From Rhodospirillaceae bacterium (GTDB taxonomy: Bacteria; Pseudomonadota; Alphaproteobacteria; MPNO01; UBA2964), in the NCBI GenBank assembly GCA_002709075.1, contig PAPV01000020.1:1-64000 (forward strand): DNA of 64,000 bases. The letters are read 5' to 3'. This document shows, in pieces, positions 1-10,350 of the stretch. The notes below the pieces were generated by a model. That model worked only from the letters and a program-made list of their open reading frames with translations. It made no database searches and was not told the origin of the DNA. The position numbers and the translations under genes are program-made. Position 1 is the first letter of the stretch; each line of letters starts with the position of its first letter.

Positions 1-441
1 TCACTCAACTATATCCCACTTTTGAAAAGTATTTAATCCTTCCTTTTCTAAAAACTCATTAATGGATTTGTCAAAGCTAACTTGATAAAGATTTTAAAAA
101 GTAAGTAGTTTTTTGTAAGTATGATTTAGCGATATACGTAAAAGTGGAATGTAATATATATTTATTGAACTGGTATTTTTATAACTTGATGTTGAAAATT
201 CTTTCAGGTCGGGTTTATTTTGATATAAACGATACTTAAGAAGTTAAAAATATAAATTTGCACTCTATTAAATTGATGTGATACCAGAGAGGTTTGTTAC
301 ATAAATTTTGATTTCTTTTTGATTTTTGAAATTAGGTTGCCAGCAGGAATAAACTATATTAACTCTTTGTTGACCGTGCTCTATGTGGATCTTTGTTGAT
401 TTTATTAACTTTTTAGTAGCTGCCAACTAGAAGCCAACAAT
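1..441. other. AT-rich intergenic region upstream of ribF
   Basis: No convincing coding frame, RNA gene or repeat is visible. The sequence is very AT-rich. A TTGACC at 370-375 could be a -35 element, but no good -10 box follows at the usual distance, so no promoter is called. The region presumably holds the ribF-ileS-lspA promoter and the end of whatever lies to the left. Confidence 0.5.
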
Positions 442-1434
442 ATGCGTGTTTTTACATCATACAGCGATGTGCCAGTTGATTTGATCGGATCCGCGCTTGC
501 GCTGGGTAATTTTGATGGAGTGCATGTTGGGCATCAGGCAGTGATAGGCACTGCTAAACAAATAGCTGACAAAGAAAAAGTGCCATCTGTTGTTATGTCG
601 TTTTCGCCACATCCGCGTCGTTATTTTCGGCCTGATGACCCATGCTTTGAACTCACCCCTGGAGTTTTTAAAGCAAGGCCGATCGCTCAGCTTGGAATCG
701 ATGCGTTGTTCTCTATTCCTTTTGATTCTCATCTAGCGGGTATGGCAGCAGAAAATTTTATAGAGCAAGTTCTGGTTTCAGAATTGAGAATTTCCCATGT
801 GGTTGCGGGTTATGATTTTGTTTTCGGCAAAGGACGACAAGGAAACCTCGCGTTGCTTGAAAAAATGGGTAAAAAATATGGGTTTGGAACGAGTATTGTT
901 GATGCAGTTCATCCCAAAAATAAAGACCTGCCTCCAATATCTTCAACTTTAATTCGCAAATATCTTCGTGCAGGAAGGGTTAAGGATGCATCGAGATTAC
1001 TAGGGCGAAACTGGGAAATTGAGGGTGAAGTAGTGGCTGGTGAACAGCGAGGGGGCAAAATTGGGTTCCCAACTGCAAATATTTCATTGGGTAATTTTTT
1101 ACATCCTGCTTTTGGTGTATATGCTTGTTGGGTTGCAGTATGTGATGGTGAAAAGTCGGAATTGCGTAAAGGTGTCGTTAATATCGGTCGTCGCCCCACG
1201 TTTGATGGTGAAGGCGTTACAGTAGAAGCACATTTATTTGATTTTGACGCTAACCTCTATGGAAAAGTGCTACGGGTAATTCTGGCTAGTTTTATTAGAC
1301 CAGAGGTAACTTTCGATGGGATTGATGAAATTCGTACGCAGATTACGAAAGATTGTTCTGAGGCACTAAGCATTCTTAATGCTAACAGTACCCCTTATAT
1401 TGATCTTGACAGTGGAGTTGTTTTCAATGAGTAA
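442..1434 (+). CDS. ribF: bifunctional riboflavin kinase / FAD synthetase
   Basis: Converts riboflavin to FMN and FMN to FAD in the cytoplasm. The N-terminal nucleotidyltransferase domain shows [10 protein letters not shown] (residues 22-31), [10 protein letters not shown] (53-62) and ISSTLIR (166-172). The C-terminal flavokinase domain has [10 protein letters not shown] (204-213) and NIGRRPTF (247-254). At 330 residues it has the normal length of the two-domain enzyme. It is the first gene of a same-strand run, and its last 8 bases overlap the ileS start, so the two are probably translationally coupled. The ribF-ileS-lspA order is common in Proteobacteria. No FMN riboswitch was recognised upstream. 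Confidence 0.96.
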   Translation: MRVFTSYSDVPVDLIGSALALGNFDGVHVGHQAVIGTAKQIADKEKVPSVVMSFSPHPRRYFRPDDPCFELTPGVFKARPIAQLGIDALFSIPFDSHLAGMAAENFIEQVLVSELRISHVVAGYDFVFGKGRQGNLALLEKMGKKYGFGTSIVDAVHPKNKDLPPISSTLIRKYLRAGRVKDASRLLGRNWEIEGEVVAGEQRGGKIGFPTANISLGNFLHPAFGVYACWVAVCDGEKSELRKGVVNIGRRPTFDGEGVTVEAHLFDFDANLYGKVLRVILASFIRPEVTFDGIDEIRTQITKDCSEALSILNANSTPYIDLDSGVVFNE

Positions 1435-4324
1435 AGACTACAAATCGACTGTGTTTTTGCCAAAAACTGACTTTCCAATGCGTGGATCTCTTCCAGAACG
1501 CGAGCCTGAAATGTTACAGTATTGGGAATCGCTCGATCTATACCGCCTTCAACGGGAAGATTCATCCGGGCGAGAGAAATTTATTTTGCATGACGGTCCT
1601 CCTTATGCCAACGGTAATTTACATATTGGACATGCACTTAATAAAATTTTGAAAGATGTAATTAATCGGTCGCGTCAGATGACTGGTTTTAATGCTAATT
1701 ACGTGCCCGGATGGGATTGCCATGGTTTGCCAATCGAATGGAAAATTGAGGAGCAATATCGTAACAAAAACAAGGTTAAAGATGATGTTCCAATAGAAGA
1801 CTTTCGAGAGGAATGCAGAAAGTTTGCGGCACATTGGGTCGATATCCAATCAGAGGAATTTAAACGTCTTGGTGTTGTAGGTGACTGGAACAATCCTTAC
1901 ACAACAATGAGTTTTTCTGCGGAAGCACAGATTGCCAGAGAGTTGATGAAGTTTTCTATGAATGGGCAACTATATCGGGGCTCAAAACCAGTTATGTGGT
2001 CGGTAGTTGAAGGTACAGCGTTGGCTGAAGCTGAAGTTGAGTATCACAATTTTGAATCTGATCAGGTTTGGGTGAAATTTCCGGTTAAGTCAACAGGGGA
2101 TACAGGTTGGGACAAAATGGTGTCCGAGTTTAACGTACCCAAAATCATAATTTGGACAACAACTCCATGGACAATACCGGGAAATCGAGCAATTTCTTTC
2201 TCATCCCGAATTCCCTACAGCGTGTTTGAAATTACTGAGGCTCCTGAAGATAATTGGGCAAAAACTGGTGAATACTTTATTTTGGCTGATTCTTTGGCAG
2301 ATGAAGTTATGAAACAGGGGAGGGTAACAAAATTTATACGGCGAACCACCGTGCCTCCGGAGGTGTTGTCTCATGGTCATTGTTGTCATCCCTTAAAGGG
2401 TTTTGGAGGAGGGTATAGTTTTGATGTACCGTTACTTGATGGTGATCATGTCACTGACGATACGGGAACCGGATTTGTTCACACAGCACCCAGTCATGGT
2501 AGAGAGGATTTTGATATATGGACAATTAGCGGACCGCTTCTTGCGAAACGTAAAATTGACCGTCATATCCCCTACACGGTCGACTCTAAGGGAAAATACA
2601 CACATGATGCACCTGGCTTTAGTGATAAGACGGTAATTAAACCTAACGGTAAAAAAGGCGATGCTAATGAGGCTGTAATAAAAGAATTACGTGAGCGCGA
2701 CGCGATGGTAGCGCGTGCCCGATTGAAGCATCAGTATCCACACAGTTGGCGGTCAAAATCACCTCTCATTTTTCGAAATACTGAGCAATGGTTCATATCG
2801 ATGGAGGATGAAGAGGGTCAATCTGGTTTGCGTGCAATTGCACTTAAAGCAATATCCGAAACGGCCTTTTATCCACCTCAGGGAAGAAATCGGCTTAGAG
2901 GGATGATAAAAAACCGACCAGATTGGGTTATCTCTCGCCAGCGTGCTTGGGGCGTTCCGATTTGTGTTTTTGTGAATCGCGAAACTGGAAAAATACTTTG
3001 TGATGAAAAAGTAAATATCCGAATTGCAGATGCTTTTGAGGAAGATGGCTCAGATTGCTGGTTCACTCGTAAAAGCGAGTGGTTTTTGGGAGAAGACTAT
3101 CTGTCTGAGGACTACGAGAAGGTTACTGATATTCTCGATGTCTGGTTCGACTCTGGATCCACTCACAGCTTTACCCTCGAAAAACGTGCAGATCTTAAGT
3201 GGCCTGCGGATCTGTACCTCGAGGGTTCTGATCAGCATCGTGGATGGTTTCATTCTTCCCTATTGGAGTCTTGTGGAACAAGGGGTCGGGCCCCTTATGA
3301 TGGTGTATTGACACACGGGTTTGTGATGGCTGAAGAGGGTGTCAAAATGTCCAAATCTTTAGGAAATGTCATTTCTCCACAGGAAGTAATCAAAAGTTTT
3401 GGAGCAGACATCCTAAGAATATGGGTTGTAGCATCGGATTACTCAGAAGATCTTCGAATAGGCCCAGATATACTAAAGCATCAAGTCGATGCGTACCGCC
3501 GTTTTAGAAATACACTCCGGTTTCTGCTCGGTAGCTTAGACGGGTTTAAAGTTGAGGAAAAGACCAGCTTTGACGACATGCCGGAACTAGAGAGGTTTGT
3601 CTTGCACAGGCTTTTTGAACTTAACAAAATAATTCGGAAGTCCTGCGAATTTTATGATTTTCATACAATATTTACCGTTCTACATACTTTCTGTTCAGTA
3701 GATTTATCCTCTTATTATTTTGATATTAGAAAGGATTGCTTATACTGCGATCATTCAGAAAACTTGCAGCGCCGCGCCGCACGTACCGTGATGTCTGAAG
3801 TATTCTCATGTTTAACAGCTTGGCTAGCGCCTATAATCTGTTTTACGGCAGAGGAAGCATGGATGCACCGTGACTCGAAAGAAACAGATGATGGTCCAGT
3901 TTCGGTTCATTTGCGTCAATTTCCGATGGTGCCGACTAAATGGGAAAATCTTCTGTTGTCCAAAAAATGGCAGCGCATCAGAACAATACGTCGAGTAGTT
4001 ACAGGTGCTATCGAATTAGAGCGTTCCGCAAAACGTATCGGGTCTAGTTTAGAAGCATGTGTAAAAATTTTTCTTACTGACGAAGATCGCAAACTGTTTA
4101 ATGGGCAAGACGTCGCAGAAATTTGTATCACCTCCGCTGCTGAGTTGAGCGCTGAAGTTCCCCCCGAAAATTCCTTTAGATTGGAAGAACTACCGGACAT
4201 TGCAGTTTTGGTCACAGAAGCACTTGGGAATAAGTGCCAAAGATGTTGGAAAATTCTGGAAGAAGTGAATCAGCAGGAAAAAAATAATCTTTGTAAGCGT
4301 TGTGCGGAAGTGATTAGAAGATGA
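1427..4324 (+). CDS. ileS: isoleucyl-tRNA synthetase
   Basis: Class I aminoacyl-tRNA synthetase charging tRNA-Ile. I chose the ATG at 1427 (protein MSKDYKST...): it follows a GGAG about 10 bases upstream and gives 965 residues. A longer frame from 1379 lies inside ribF. HIGH is at residues 66-69 and KMSKS at 640-644. The editing (CP1) domain sits between them, with TTTPWTIP and [12 protein letters not shown] visible. The C-terminus carries two CxxC pairs (CQRC and CKRC) of the zinc-binding tail. The start overlaps ribF by 8 bases and the stop overlaps lspA as ATGA. Confidence 0.97.
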   Translation: MSKDYKSTVFLPKTDFPMRGSLPEREPEMLQYWESLDLYRLQREDSSGREKFILHDGPPYANGNLHIGHALNKILKDVINRSRQMTGFNANYVPGWDCHGLPIEWKIEEQYRNKNKVKDDVPIEDFREECRKFAAHWVDIQSEEFKRLGVVGDWNNPYTTMSFSAEAQIARELMKFSMNGQLYRGSKPVMWSVVEGTALAEAEVEYHNFESDQVWVKFPVKSTGDTGWDKMVSEFNVPKIIIWTTTPWTIPGNRAISFSSRIPYSVFEITEAPEDNWAKTGEYFILADSLADEVMKQGRVTKFIRRTTVPPEVLSHGHCCHPLKGFGGGYSFDVPLLDGDHVTDDTGTGFVHTAPSHGREDFDIWTISGPLLAKRKIDRHIPYTVDSKGKYTHDAPGFSDKTVIKPNGKKGDANEAVIKELRERDAMVARARLKHQYPHSWRSKSPLIFRNTEQWFISMEDEEGQSGLRAIALKAISETAFYPPQGRNRLRGMIKNRPDWVISRQRAWGVPICVFVNRETGKILCDEKVNIRIADAFEEDGSDCWFTRKSEWFLGEDYLSEDYEKVTDILDVWFDSGSTHSFTLEKRADLKWPADLYLEGSDQHRGWFHSSLLESCGTRGRAPYDGVLTHGFVMAEEGVKMSKSLGNVISPQEVIKSFGADILRIWVVASDYSEDLRIGPDILKHQVDAYRRFRNTLRFLLGSLDGFKVEEKTSFDDMPELERFVLHRLFELNKIIRKSCEFYDFHTIFTVLHTFCSVDLSSYYFDIRKDCLYCDHSENLQRRAARTVMSEVFSCLTAWLAPIICFTAEEAWMHRDSKETDDGPVSVHLRQFPMVPTKWENLLLSKKWQRIRTIRRVVTGAIELERSAKRIGSSLEACVKIFLTDEDRKLFNGQDVAEICITSAAELSAEVPPENSFRLEELPDIAVLVTEALGNKCQRCWKILEEVNQQEKNNLCKRCAEVIRR

Positions 4325-4800
4325 ATATAGCACCATTTCATTTTGGTATTATCGCACTCTTAGTAGGCTTGCTAATAGATCAAGTCAGTAAGTGGTGGAT
4401 AATAGATGTTATGATGCTTGAGCCTCGGGTAATTTTTGTTACAAATTTTTTCAATTTAGTTATTGTTACAAATCACGGAATAAGCTTTGGGCTTTTCTCT
4501 AATTTTGGTGAATCGATTCGGTGGGTTTTAATTGGTTTCGCAGTCTCTTTGTCTATTTTTCTTTTTATTTGGTTGATACGAACCAAAGTTCAACACGTAG
4601 CCTTAGCTCTAGGTATGATTATTAGCGGTGCTATAGGTAATGTCATAGATCGTGTGAGAATTGGTGCAGTGATTGATTTTTTAGATTTTCATGCCTTTGG
4701 CTGGCACTGGCCTACGTTTAACGTTGCGGATAGTGCTATAACGATAGGCGTCTTAATTCTTATGTATAATTCTTTGCGGTTTGAACATACGGGTCGGTAA
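4321..4800 (+). CDS. lspA: lipoprotein signal peptidase (signal peptidase II)
   Basis: Inner-membrane aspartyl peptidase that cleaves the signal peptide of diacylglyceryl-prolipoproteins. At 159 residues it has the usual length and four hydrophobic segments. Conserved blocks are DQVSKWW (20-26), NHGISFG (51-57), GNVIDR (106-111), VIDF with Asp119, and FNVADSAI with Asp137. By comparison with the family, Asp119 and Asp137 are the catalytic pair. The ATG overlaps the ileS stop (ATGA). Its substrates would include the lipoprotein encoded just downstream. Confidence 0.96.
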   Translation: MNIAPFHFGIIALLVGLLIDQVSKWWIIDVMMLEPRVIFVTNFFNLVIVTNHGISFGLFSNFGESIRWVLIGFAVSLSIFLFIWLIRTKVQHVALALGMIISGAIGNVIDRVRIGAVIDFLDFHAFGWHWPTFNVADSAITIGVLILMYNSLRFEHTGR

Positions 4801-4801
4801 T

Positions 4802-5410
4802 ATGAGTAAAAAGCTTATGCTCTGGATTTATATTAGAAGGGTTTGTTTTAATCGCTTAATATATGTAATGACAATTTTTTCTTTGAGTGCTTGTGGTGAC
4901 AGTCGCAGCATTGTTGGTCTGCATAAACAGTCACCTGATGAGTTTGAGGTTATAACAAGAGCACCATTGAGTTTGCCACCGGATTACTCTTTGCGAGCGC
5001 CTGCACCAGGAAAACAAAGACCACAAGAAAAAACTATTCGATCTGCCGCACGTGATGAACTTATAAAATCTACATTAAAAACTGAAAAAACTGGAGTTTT
5101 ACATCGGAAAGGGATAAAAACTAACTCCCCCGGAGAAGCTGCTTTGTTGACCAGGGCAGAAGCTCTTAATGCAGATGATTCGATCCGTGAAAAAATTAGT
5201 TTAGAGAGTAATGCTTTGATAAAGGCAAATAAAGACCTGTTAGCAAAACTATTATTTTGGAAAGAGGCAGAAAAGCCAGGGGTTGCAATAGATCAGATGC
5301 AAGAGGCAAAACGAATACGGGAGGCCCGTGCTGAAGGTAAGTCGATCAATCAGGGTGACGTTCCAAGCATAAAGCGCAAAAAAAGAGGGTTTTTTGAGGG
5401 AATATTTTAA
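4802..5410 (+). CDS. DUF3035-like lipoprotein
   Basis: Predicted 202-residue outer-membrane lipoprotein. The ATG at 4802, one base after the lspA stop, gives a basic N-terminus, a hydrophobic stretch and a lipobox LSAC with Cys31. The block PDEFEVITRAPLSLPPDY after the lipobox matches my memory of DUF3035, an alphaproteobacterial family usually found after lspA and before M16 peptidases. The C-terminal half is charged and probably helical. Function is unknown; a link to outer-membrane assembly has been proposed for similar lipoproteins but cannot be tested from sequence. Confidence 0.75.
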   Translation: MSKKLMLWIYIRRVCFNRLIYVMTIFSLSACGDSRSIVGLHKQSPDEFEVITRAPLSLPPDYSLRAPAPGKQRPQEKTIRSAARDELIKSTLKTEKTGVLHRKGIKTNSPGEAALLTRAEALNADDSIREKISLESNALIKANKDLLAKLLFWKEAEKPGVAIDQMQEAKRIREARAEGKSINQGDVPSIKRKKRGFFEGIF

Positions 5411-5442
5411 GTTGGATAAATACCTTTTTAACCGAGGAATTT

Positions 5443-6846
5443 TTGTCTCAAGCTACAAAGATAATGCACCAATCTCATCATAGAAGTTTCTTAAGTCGCA
5501 AGTATAGTTGGCAGGTTGGATATCTGGTGTTTTTGACCCTGATATTAGCCAATCTTTTTTGTAGGCCAATTAATGCGGTCGTTTTTAGTCCCAAGCACTT
5601 TACATTACCGAATGGTATGCAGGTAGTAATTGTAACTAATCGAAATGCCCCAGTTGTTTCCCACATGGTTTGGTATGAAGTTGGCGCGGCCGATGAACCA
5701 GCAGGTCAATCCGGTCTTGCGCATTTGCTAGAGCATTTAATGTTCAAGGGAACAAAGTTAGTTCCAAACGGCCAGTTTTCTAAAATTGTGGCACGTAATG
5801 GAGGTATAGACAACGCTTTCACATCTCATGACTACACTGCATTTTTCCAAATGGTGAGTCGGGAAAAGCTTGAATTAGTGATGAAGTTGGAAGCAGATAG
5901 AATGCGAAACTTGGCTCTGAATGAAAAACAAATATTGCTTGAGCGTGATGTTGTATTGGAGGAGAGGGCAACAAGAACTGATAACAGCCCTGCTGCGCAA
6001 CTTTACGAGGCTAAACAAGCGACATTGTACATTAATCATCCATACCGGAATCCAATTATAGGTTGGAGGCATGAAATCAAGGAATTAAGTAGCAAACAAC
6101 TCCTGCAATTCTATAACCGCTTTTATGTTCCTAATAATGCTATTTTAGTTGTTTCAGGAGACGTATCCATCGCAGAATTACGACCCTTAGCAAAGAAATA
6201 TTATGGTGTAATCCCTCGTGGTCCAAAAATTATCCGTAAACGTTTGCGGGAGCCTCCTCACAATGCACCTCGGCGGGTCACGCTCGTTAGTGCGCGAGCT
6301 GGACAATCTCAGTTAACTAGAACCTACATTGCTCCTTCGTATCGCACTGCACAGGGAATAGAAGCTTACGCTTTAGAGATTCTTGCCGATATCTTAGGTG
6401 GTGGAACACGCTCGCGTTTATTTCGAAAGTTAGTAATTAATGCATCCATCGCCGCGTCGGTCATGGCTTATTATGATCCAAACGCATATGACTTTGGTGA
6501 ATTTAATATTTTTGTTAGTCCACGGTCCGGTGCATCTTTGGAAACTCTTGAATTAGCCGTAAATCAAGAAATTCAGTTCATTTTGGAACAAGGTGTAACT
6601 AAGGAGGAGGTAAAACGTTCAGTGCGTGCATTGGTTACGAGCGCAGTTTTCGCACGTGATTCAGTGAGCGCTGCTCCAAATATTATTGGGCGTGCTTTGA
6701 CCACTGGTCAAACGATTGCGGACATAGAGGCTTGGCCAGAGCGGCTTCAAAAGGTCAAGGTTAAAGATGTTCTTGATGCCGCAAAAAAGGTTTTGCGATC
6801 GCGTAATTCAGTAACCAGTATTTTGAAGTCCTCTAAAGATGGGTAG
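5443..6846 (+). CDS. M16 family zinc metallopeptidase, catalytic member
   Basis: Pitrilysin/processing-peptidase family protein of 467 residues. I used the TTG at 5443 because GAGGA lies 4 bases upstream; an in-frame ATG at 5464 is the alternative. A hydrophobic segment around residues 24-46 suggests export or membrane anchoring. The inverted zinc motif HLLEH is at 94-98, and the third zinc ligand is probably Glu174 in VLEERATR. It overlaps the next M16 gene by 8 bases, and the pair probably forms a heterodimer of one catalytic and one non-catalytic subunit. The substrate is unknown. Confidence 0.9.
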   Translation: MSQATKIMHQSHHRSFLSRKYSWQVGYLVFLTLILANLFCRPINAVVFSPKHFTLPNGMQVVIVTNRNAPVVSHMVWYEVGAADEPAGQSGLAHLLEHLMFKGTKLVPNGQFSKIVARNGGIDNAFTSHDYTAFFQMVSREKLELVMKLEADRMRNLALNEKQILLERDVVLEERATRTDNSPAAQLYEAKQATLYINHPYRNPIIGWRHEIKELSSKQLLQFYNRFYVPNNAILVVSGDVSIAELRPLAKKYYGVIPRGPKIIRKRLREPPHNAPRRVTLVSARAGQSQLTRTYIAPSYRTAQGIEAYALEILADILGGGTRSRLFRKLVINASIAASVMAYYDPNAYDFGEFNIFVSPRSGASLETLELAVNQEIQFILEQGVTKEEVKRSVRALVTSAVFARDSVSAAPNIIGRALTTGQTIADIEAWPERLQKVKVKDVLDAAKKVLRSRNSVTSILKSSKDG

Positions 6847-8200
6847 GGTTTATCGTACATCAAAGATCTTTCTAGCACTAATACTACCTCTGTTTTACTC
6901 ATTGCCATCTAATGCAATTGATATTCGTGAGGTAAAATCAAAAATGGGTGTCACTGCGTGGTTAGTGGAGAATCAAAATACACCAGTTATCAGTGTTGCA
7001 TTTACCTTTCGTTCTGGTTCTATTAGCGACCCTGTAGGCAAGGAAGGACGGGCAAGTTTTGTTGCTGCTATGCTTGATCAAGGTGCAGGTGATCTTGATG
7101 CAGAGTCATTTCAAGCGCGGTTGGAAGATCTCTCCATAAGTTTGCGTTTTAATGCGGGAATAGAGAGTTTCTCAGGCACCTTATACACATTAAAAAAAAA
7201 TAGCTCAGAGGCTTTTAACCTTCTTTCGTTGGCTCTTACAAAACCACGGTTCGAGAAAAAAACTGTTAGACGAGTTAGAGAACAAATAATTGCAAGGTTG
7301 AAATCCAATTTGGAAAGGCCCGAGGTAATCGCGAGCCGAGCCTGGTATAATAATGTGTTTAAAAATCATGCCTATGGCCGTCCTGTAGGAGGGAGTGTTG
7401 GATCACTCACTAAGGTAAGTGTCCAAGATCTTCGCCAATTTGTTTTGGAAAAGTTAACCAAGGACAAGTTAATAATTGGCGTTTCTGGAAGTATTTCCGC
7501 TTCAGAATTATCCCCGCAACTTGATAAGATATTTGGTATTTTACCGGTTTTTAGAAAAGAAAAAGAATTTCCAAAGCCAAACCTTTTGACAATTGAAAAA
7601 CCGATTGTAATTAAACGCGATGTTCCGCAAAGCACTGTGATTTTTGGGCAATTAGCTGTTCAGCGTAATCACCCAGATTGGTATGCCACCTACATTATGA
7701 ATCGAATCTTAGGAGGAAGAGGTTTTTCTTCTAGATTAATGGAAGAAATTAGAGAAAAACGTGGTCTTGCTTACGGCGTATCTTCTTGGTTGCGTCCATT
7801 CGAAAAAATTGGATTGATAACCGGAAATGTTGCGACAAAAAATAGCAGAGTGAATGAATCACTGAAAATTATCAAGGATGAATGGCGGAAGGCTGCTGTT
7901 TTAGGATTTTCTAATAAAGAACTTGAAAATGCGAAGAAATATATCAACGGTTCCTTTCCTCTTACACTAACGTCCACCAGAAAAATTGCTGGGGTCTTAG
8001 CTAATATTCAATACAATAGACTTGGAATTAACTATCTTACTCGCCGTCGATTTTTAATAAATTCCGTAACGATAGATCATTTAAACAGGGTTGCAAAAAG
8101 AATATTAAGTCCTTCATTGCTCTCGATAGTGATAGTAGGCGAGCCTACTAATCTTAGCTCTATTGAAGTACCTATGAAAACGCCTTACGGATCAAATTAA
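6839..8200 (+). CDS. M16 family peptidase-like protein, non-catalytic member
   Basis: 453-residue paralogue of the preceding gene, with an N-terminal signal peptide ending near SNAID. The fold is recognisable (TFRSGSISDPVGKEGRASF near the N-terminus, EKRGLAYGVSSW in the C-terminal half), but the HxxEH zinc motif is absent: the matching place reads AAMLDQGAGD. It is therefore expected to be inactive alone and to serve as the partner subunit. Its 3' end overlaps the convergent TauE/SafE gene by 29 bases. Confidence 0.88.
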   Translation: MGRVYRTSKIFLALILPLFYSLPSNAIDIREVKSKMGVTAWLVENQNTPVISVAFTFRSGSISDPVGKEGRASFVAAMLDQGAGDLDAESFQARLEDLSISLRFNAGIESFSGTLYTLKKNSSEAFNLLSLALTKPRFEKKTVRRVREQIIARLKSNLERPEVIASRAWYNNVFKNHAYGRPVGGSVGSLTKVSVQDLRQFVLEKLTKDKLIIGVSGSISASELSPQLDKIFGILPVFRKEKEFPKPNLLTIEKPIVIKRDVPQSTVIFGQLAVQRNHPDWYATYIMNRILGGRGFSSRLMEEIREKRGLAYGVSSWLRPFEKIGLITGNVATKNSRVNESLKIIKDEWRKAAVLGFSNKELENAKKYINGSFPLTLTSTRKIAGVLANIQYNRLGINYLTRRRFLINSVTIDHLNRVAKRILSPSLLSIVIVGEPTNLSSIEVPMKTPYGSN

Positions 8201-8912
8201 GTCCAGTGAGTACTAGGAAGATAAAAATTATGTTTCGGAAACGTTCCTCTGGAATGAATTGCCGCAGTTTTCTTCCAAAGTAACTACCTACGACAGCAGG
8301 AAACATTGCTAGACATGAAACTGAGAGATTGCTTGGATTAAAGTGCCCGCCGAGTTGTAATGCTAGCAAAAGGCATAGGCCACCAATAAAAAAAATTATC
8401 CCTGATGCTTGAACAAACAAATCTTTACTCAACTGCAAGGCCTGCAAGTAAAGTACGGTCGGTATCGCTATAACGCCAGTCATGCCAGACATAATTCCCG
8501 CAAAAGTCCCAGTTAGTGGAGAGAGCCAATTGTGATGTTTGCTGTTAATAATCACTCTGACTGCAAATAAATTAATCAGAGCGTAAATTGTAACGATACA
8601 GCCAAGAGTGATGAGAAGATAAAAGGGATCAACTCTCTCTAATATGTTTACGCCCAAAAACGTTGTAATGCAGGCTGAAAATATTAATAGCCAGAATTGT
8701 CGAAGTAGCCGAAAAAAGTTTCCTCCATTCATTGCCTGTATTGCATTCGTTATCAAAATAGGAATCACCAGAAGGGGTACAGCAATACTTAATTCTATAA
8801 ATTGTGTCATAAAGGCAATAGCTGTAAGTGGCAATCCCATACCGGCTATGCCTTTTATAAGTCCACCGCAAAAAAATGCTGCAAAGCACGCTCCTAGTAG
8901 TGTAAAATCCAT
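8172..8912 (-). CDS. TauE/SafE family membrane permease
   Basis: 246-residue polytopic membrane protein with about eight hydrophobic segments. The N-terminus contains CGGLIKGIAGMGLPL, and the middle TGTFAGIMSGMTGVIAIP, glycine-rich repeats typical of the TauE/SafE family. Family members export sulfite or sulfoacetate-like anions or other organic anions; the substrate here cannot be assigned. The ATG at 8912 is preceded by GGGAG on the minus strand. It is transcribed alone, divergent from pgi. Confidence 0.85.
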   Translation of the reverse strand: MDFTLLGACFAAFFCGGLIKGIAGMGLPLTAIAFMTQFIELSIAVPLLVIPILITNAIQAMNGGNFFRLLRQFWLLIFSACITTFLGVNILERVDPFYLLITLGCIVTIYALINLFAVRVIINSKHHNWLSPLTGTFAGIMSGMTGVIAIPTVLYLQALQLSKDLFVQASGIIFFIGGLCLLLALQLGGHFNPSNLSVSCLAMFPAVVGSYFGRKLRQFIPEERFRNIIFIFLVLTGLNLIRKAFS

Positions 8913-9048
8913 AGTTGCATCTCCCTTGTAAACCAGGCACGTTTGGGAATTGTGGCCGCTCCCATGAAAACAAATTTCTTAAAGCTGGAGAATTTTAGTT
9001 ACCAAGTTTTCAAGATTCGTCCGGTTGGGTTACTGTAGAATTATTACT

Positions 9049-10350
9049 ATGATTTATGAACAGAATATAAACTATTGTTTGGCAAAATCCATAGGTTCTG
9101 GTGGACTTGACTCTTCTGAGTTGAGTTATCTACTAGAAAAGCTGGATCCAGAGTTTGAAAGACTCAAAAAAAGTTACTTAAGTGATAATCTGCCGATTTT
9201 GACTCTTCCTGAGGTTGATGATCTTTCTGAACTATCACATATCGCAACAGTTTGGCGAAAAAAATTTGACAAAGTAATTATATTGGGTGCTGGTGGATCG
9301 AGCCTTGGAGGCAAGACTTTATGTGCTCTCAATCAAGATGAATATGGTACGGCACCAGGTGCACCGCGTATCTATTTCTTTGAAAATGTTGATCCTTTTG
9401 GTTTCGACCGAGCAATGTCATCTTTGGACCTTAGTCGCACGAGTTTAATAGTTATATCTAAATCGGGCAATACTGCAGAGACGCTTGTACAACTGTTATG
9501 TTGTATTTCGGCATGGAGGGCTGCCGGATTTAAGGATCTTTCGGAGTCGTTCTTGGCAATCTGTGGCCCCGGAAACAATATTCTCAGAAGAATCTGTTTG
9601 AGAGAAAATATTCAAATTTTGGATCATGACCCGCTTATTGGTGGCCGTTACTCAGTTTTGTCGAAAGTCGGCATGTTACCCGCTTTAATAGCAGGTCTCG
9701 ATTGTACTAAGCTACGCAGGGGAGCAAGTGAAATTTTAAACCCTATTTTGCAGGGTGCTAAGCCATCTGAGTTTGGGCCCGCAATAGGTGCGGCAATTTC
9801 AGTCGGGCTTTCCAGGAATAATGGGATTTCTCAATCTGTAATGATGCCCTATATCGATCGGCTCATGGTTTTTTCAAAATGGTACCGCCAACTTTGGGCC
9901 GAGAGTCTTGGAAAGAAGGGTCTCGGTACAACACCAATCGATGCTTTAGGTGTTGTTGATCAGCATAGCCAGTTACAACTTTATTTAGATGGTCCTCGGG
10001 ATAAAATGTTTACGATACTGATGTTAGATCAGAAGGGTGTAGGGATGCAGATCGACCCAAGTCCAGCAGATGCCGTTGAACTCAATTATGTAGTTGGACG
10101 AACCATGGGTGACCTAATTAACGCAGAACAGCGTGCCACTGCCCAGACCTTGATAGATTCTGGACTTCCTACACGTATAATTAGCTTTAAAGAATTAGAT
10201 GAAAAAACGCTAGGTGGTCTTTTAATGTTTTTCATGTTGGAAACCATACTGGCAGCTAGTCTGTTACGAATAGACCCCTTTGATCAACCTGCGGTGGCGA
10301 GAGGAAAACTACTCACACAACGCTATCTAGCGGATTTCGAATTGTTATGA
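9049..10350 (+). CDS. pgi: glucose-6-phosphate isomerase
   Basis: Interconverts glucose-6-phosphate and fructose-6-phosphate. I used the ATG at 9049 (MIYEQNIN...), giving 433 residues; the upstream TTG at 9025 only adds an unlikely extension. Signatures include LGAGGSSLGGKTL, SKSGNTAETL in the sugar-phosphate (SIS) domain, GGRYSVLSKVGMLP, and AESLGKKGLG with the active-site Glu. The C-terminal DPFDQPAVARGK supplies the catalytic lysine region. This is the short form of the family, roughly 100 residues shorter than the E. coli enzyme. The stop overlaps mutL as ATGA. Confidence 0.95.
   Translation: MIYEQNINYCLAKSIGSGGLDSSELSYLLEKLDPEFERLKKSYLSDNLPILTLPEVDDLSELSHIATVWRKKFDKVIILGAGGSSLGGKTLCALNQDEYGTAPGAPRIYFFENVDPFGFDRAMSSLDLSRTSLIVISKSGNTAETLVQLLCCISAWRAAGFKDLSESFLAICGPGNNILRRICLRENIQILDHDPLIGGRYSVLSKVGMLPALIAGLDCTKLRRGASEILNPILQGAKPSEFGPAIGAAISVGLSRNNGISQSVMMPYIDRLMVFSKWYRQLWAESLGKKGLGTTPIDALGVVDQHSQLQLYLDGPRDKMFTILMLDQKGVGMQIDPSPADAVELNYVVGRTMGDLINAEQRATAQTLIDSGLPTRIISFKELDEKTLGGLLMFFMLETILAASLLRIDPFDQPAVARGKLLTQRYLADFELL

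Noticed and set aside
8913-9048. Possible riboswitch or small RNA between tauE and pgi
   Set aside because: No stable stem or known consensus was recognised in this 136-bp divergent region.
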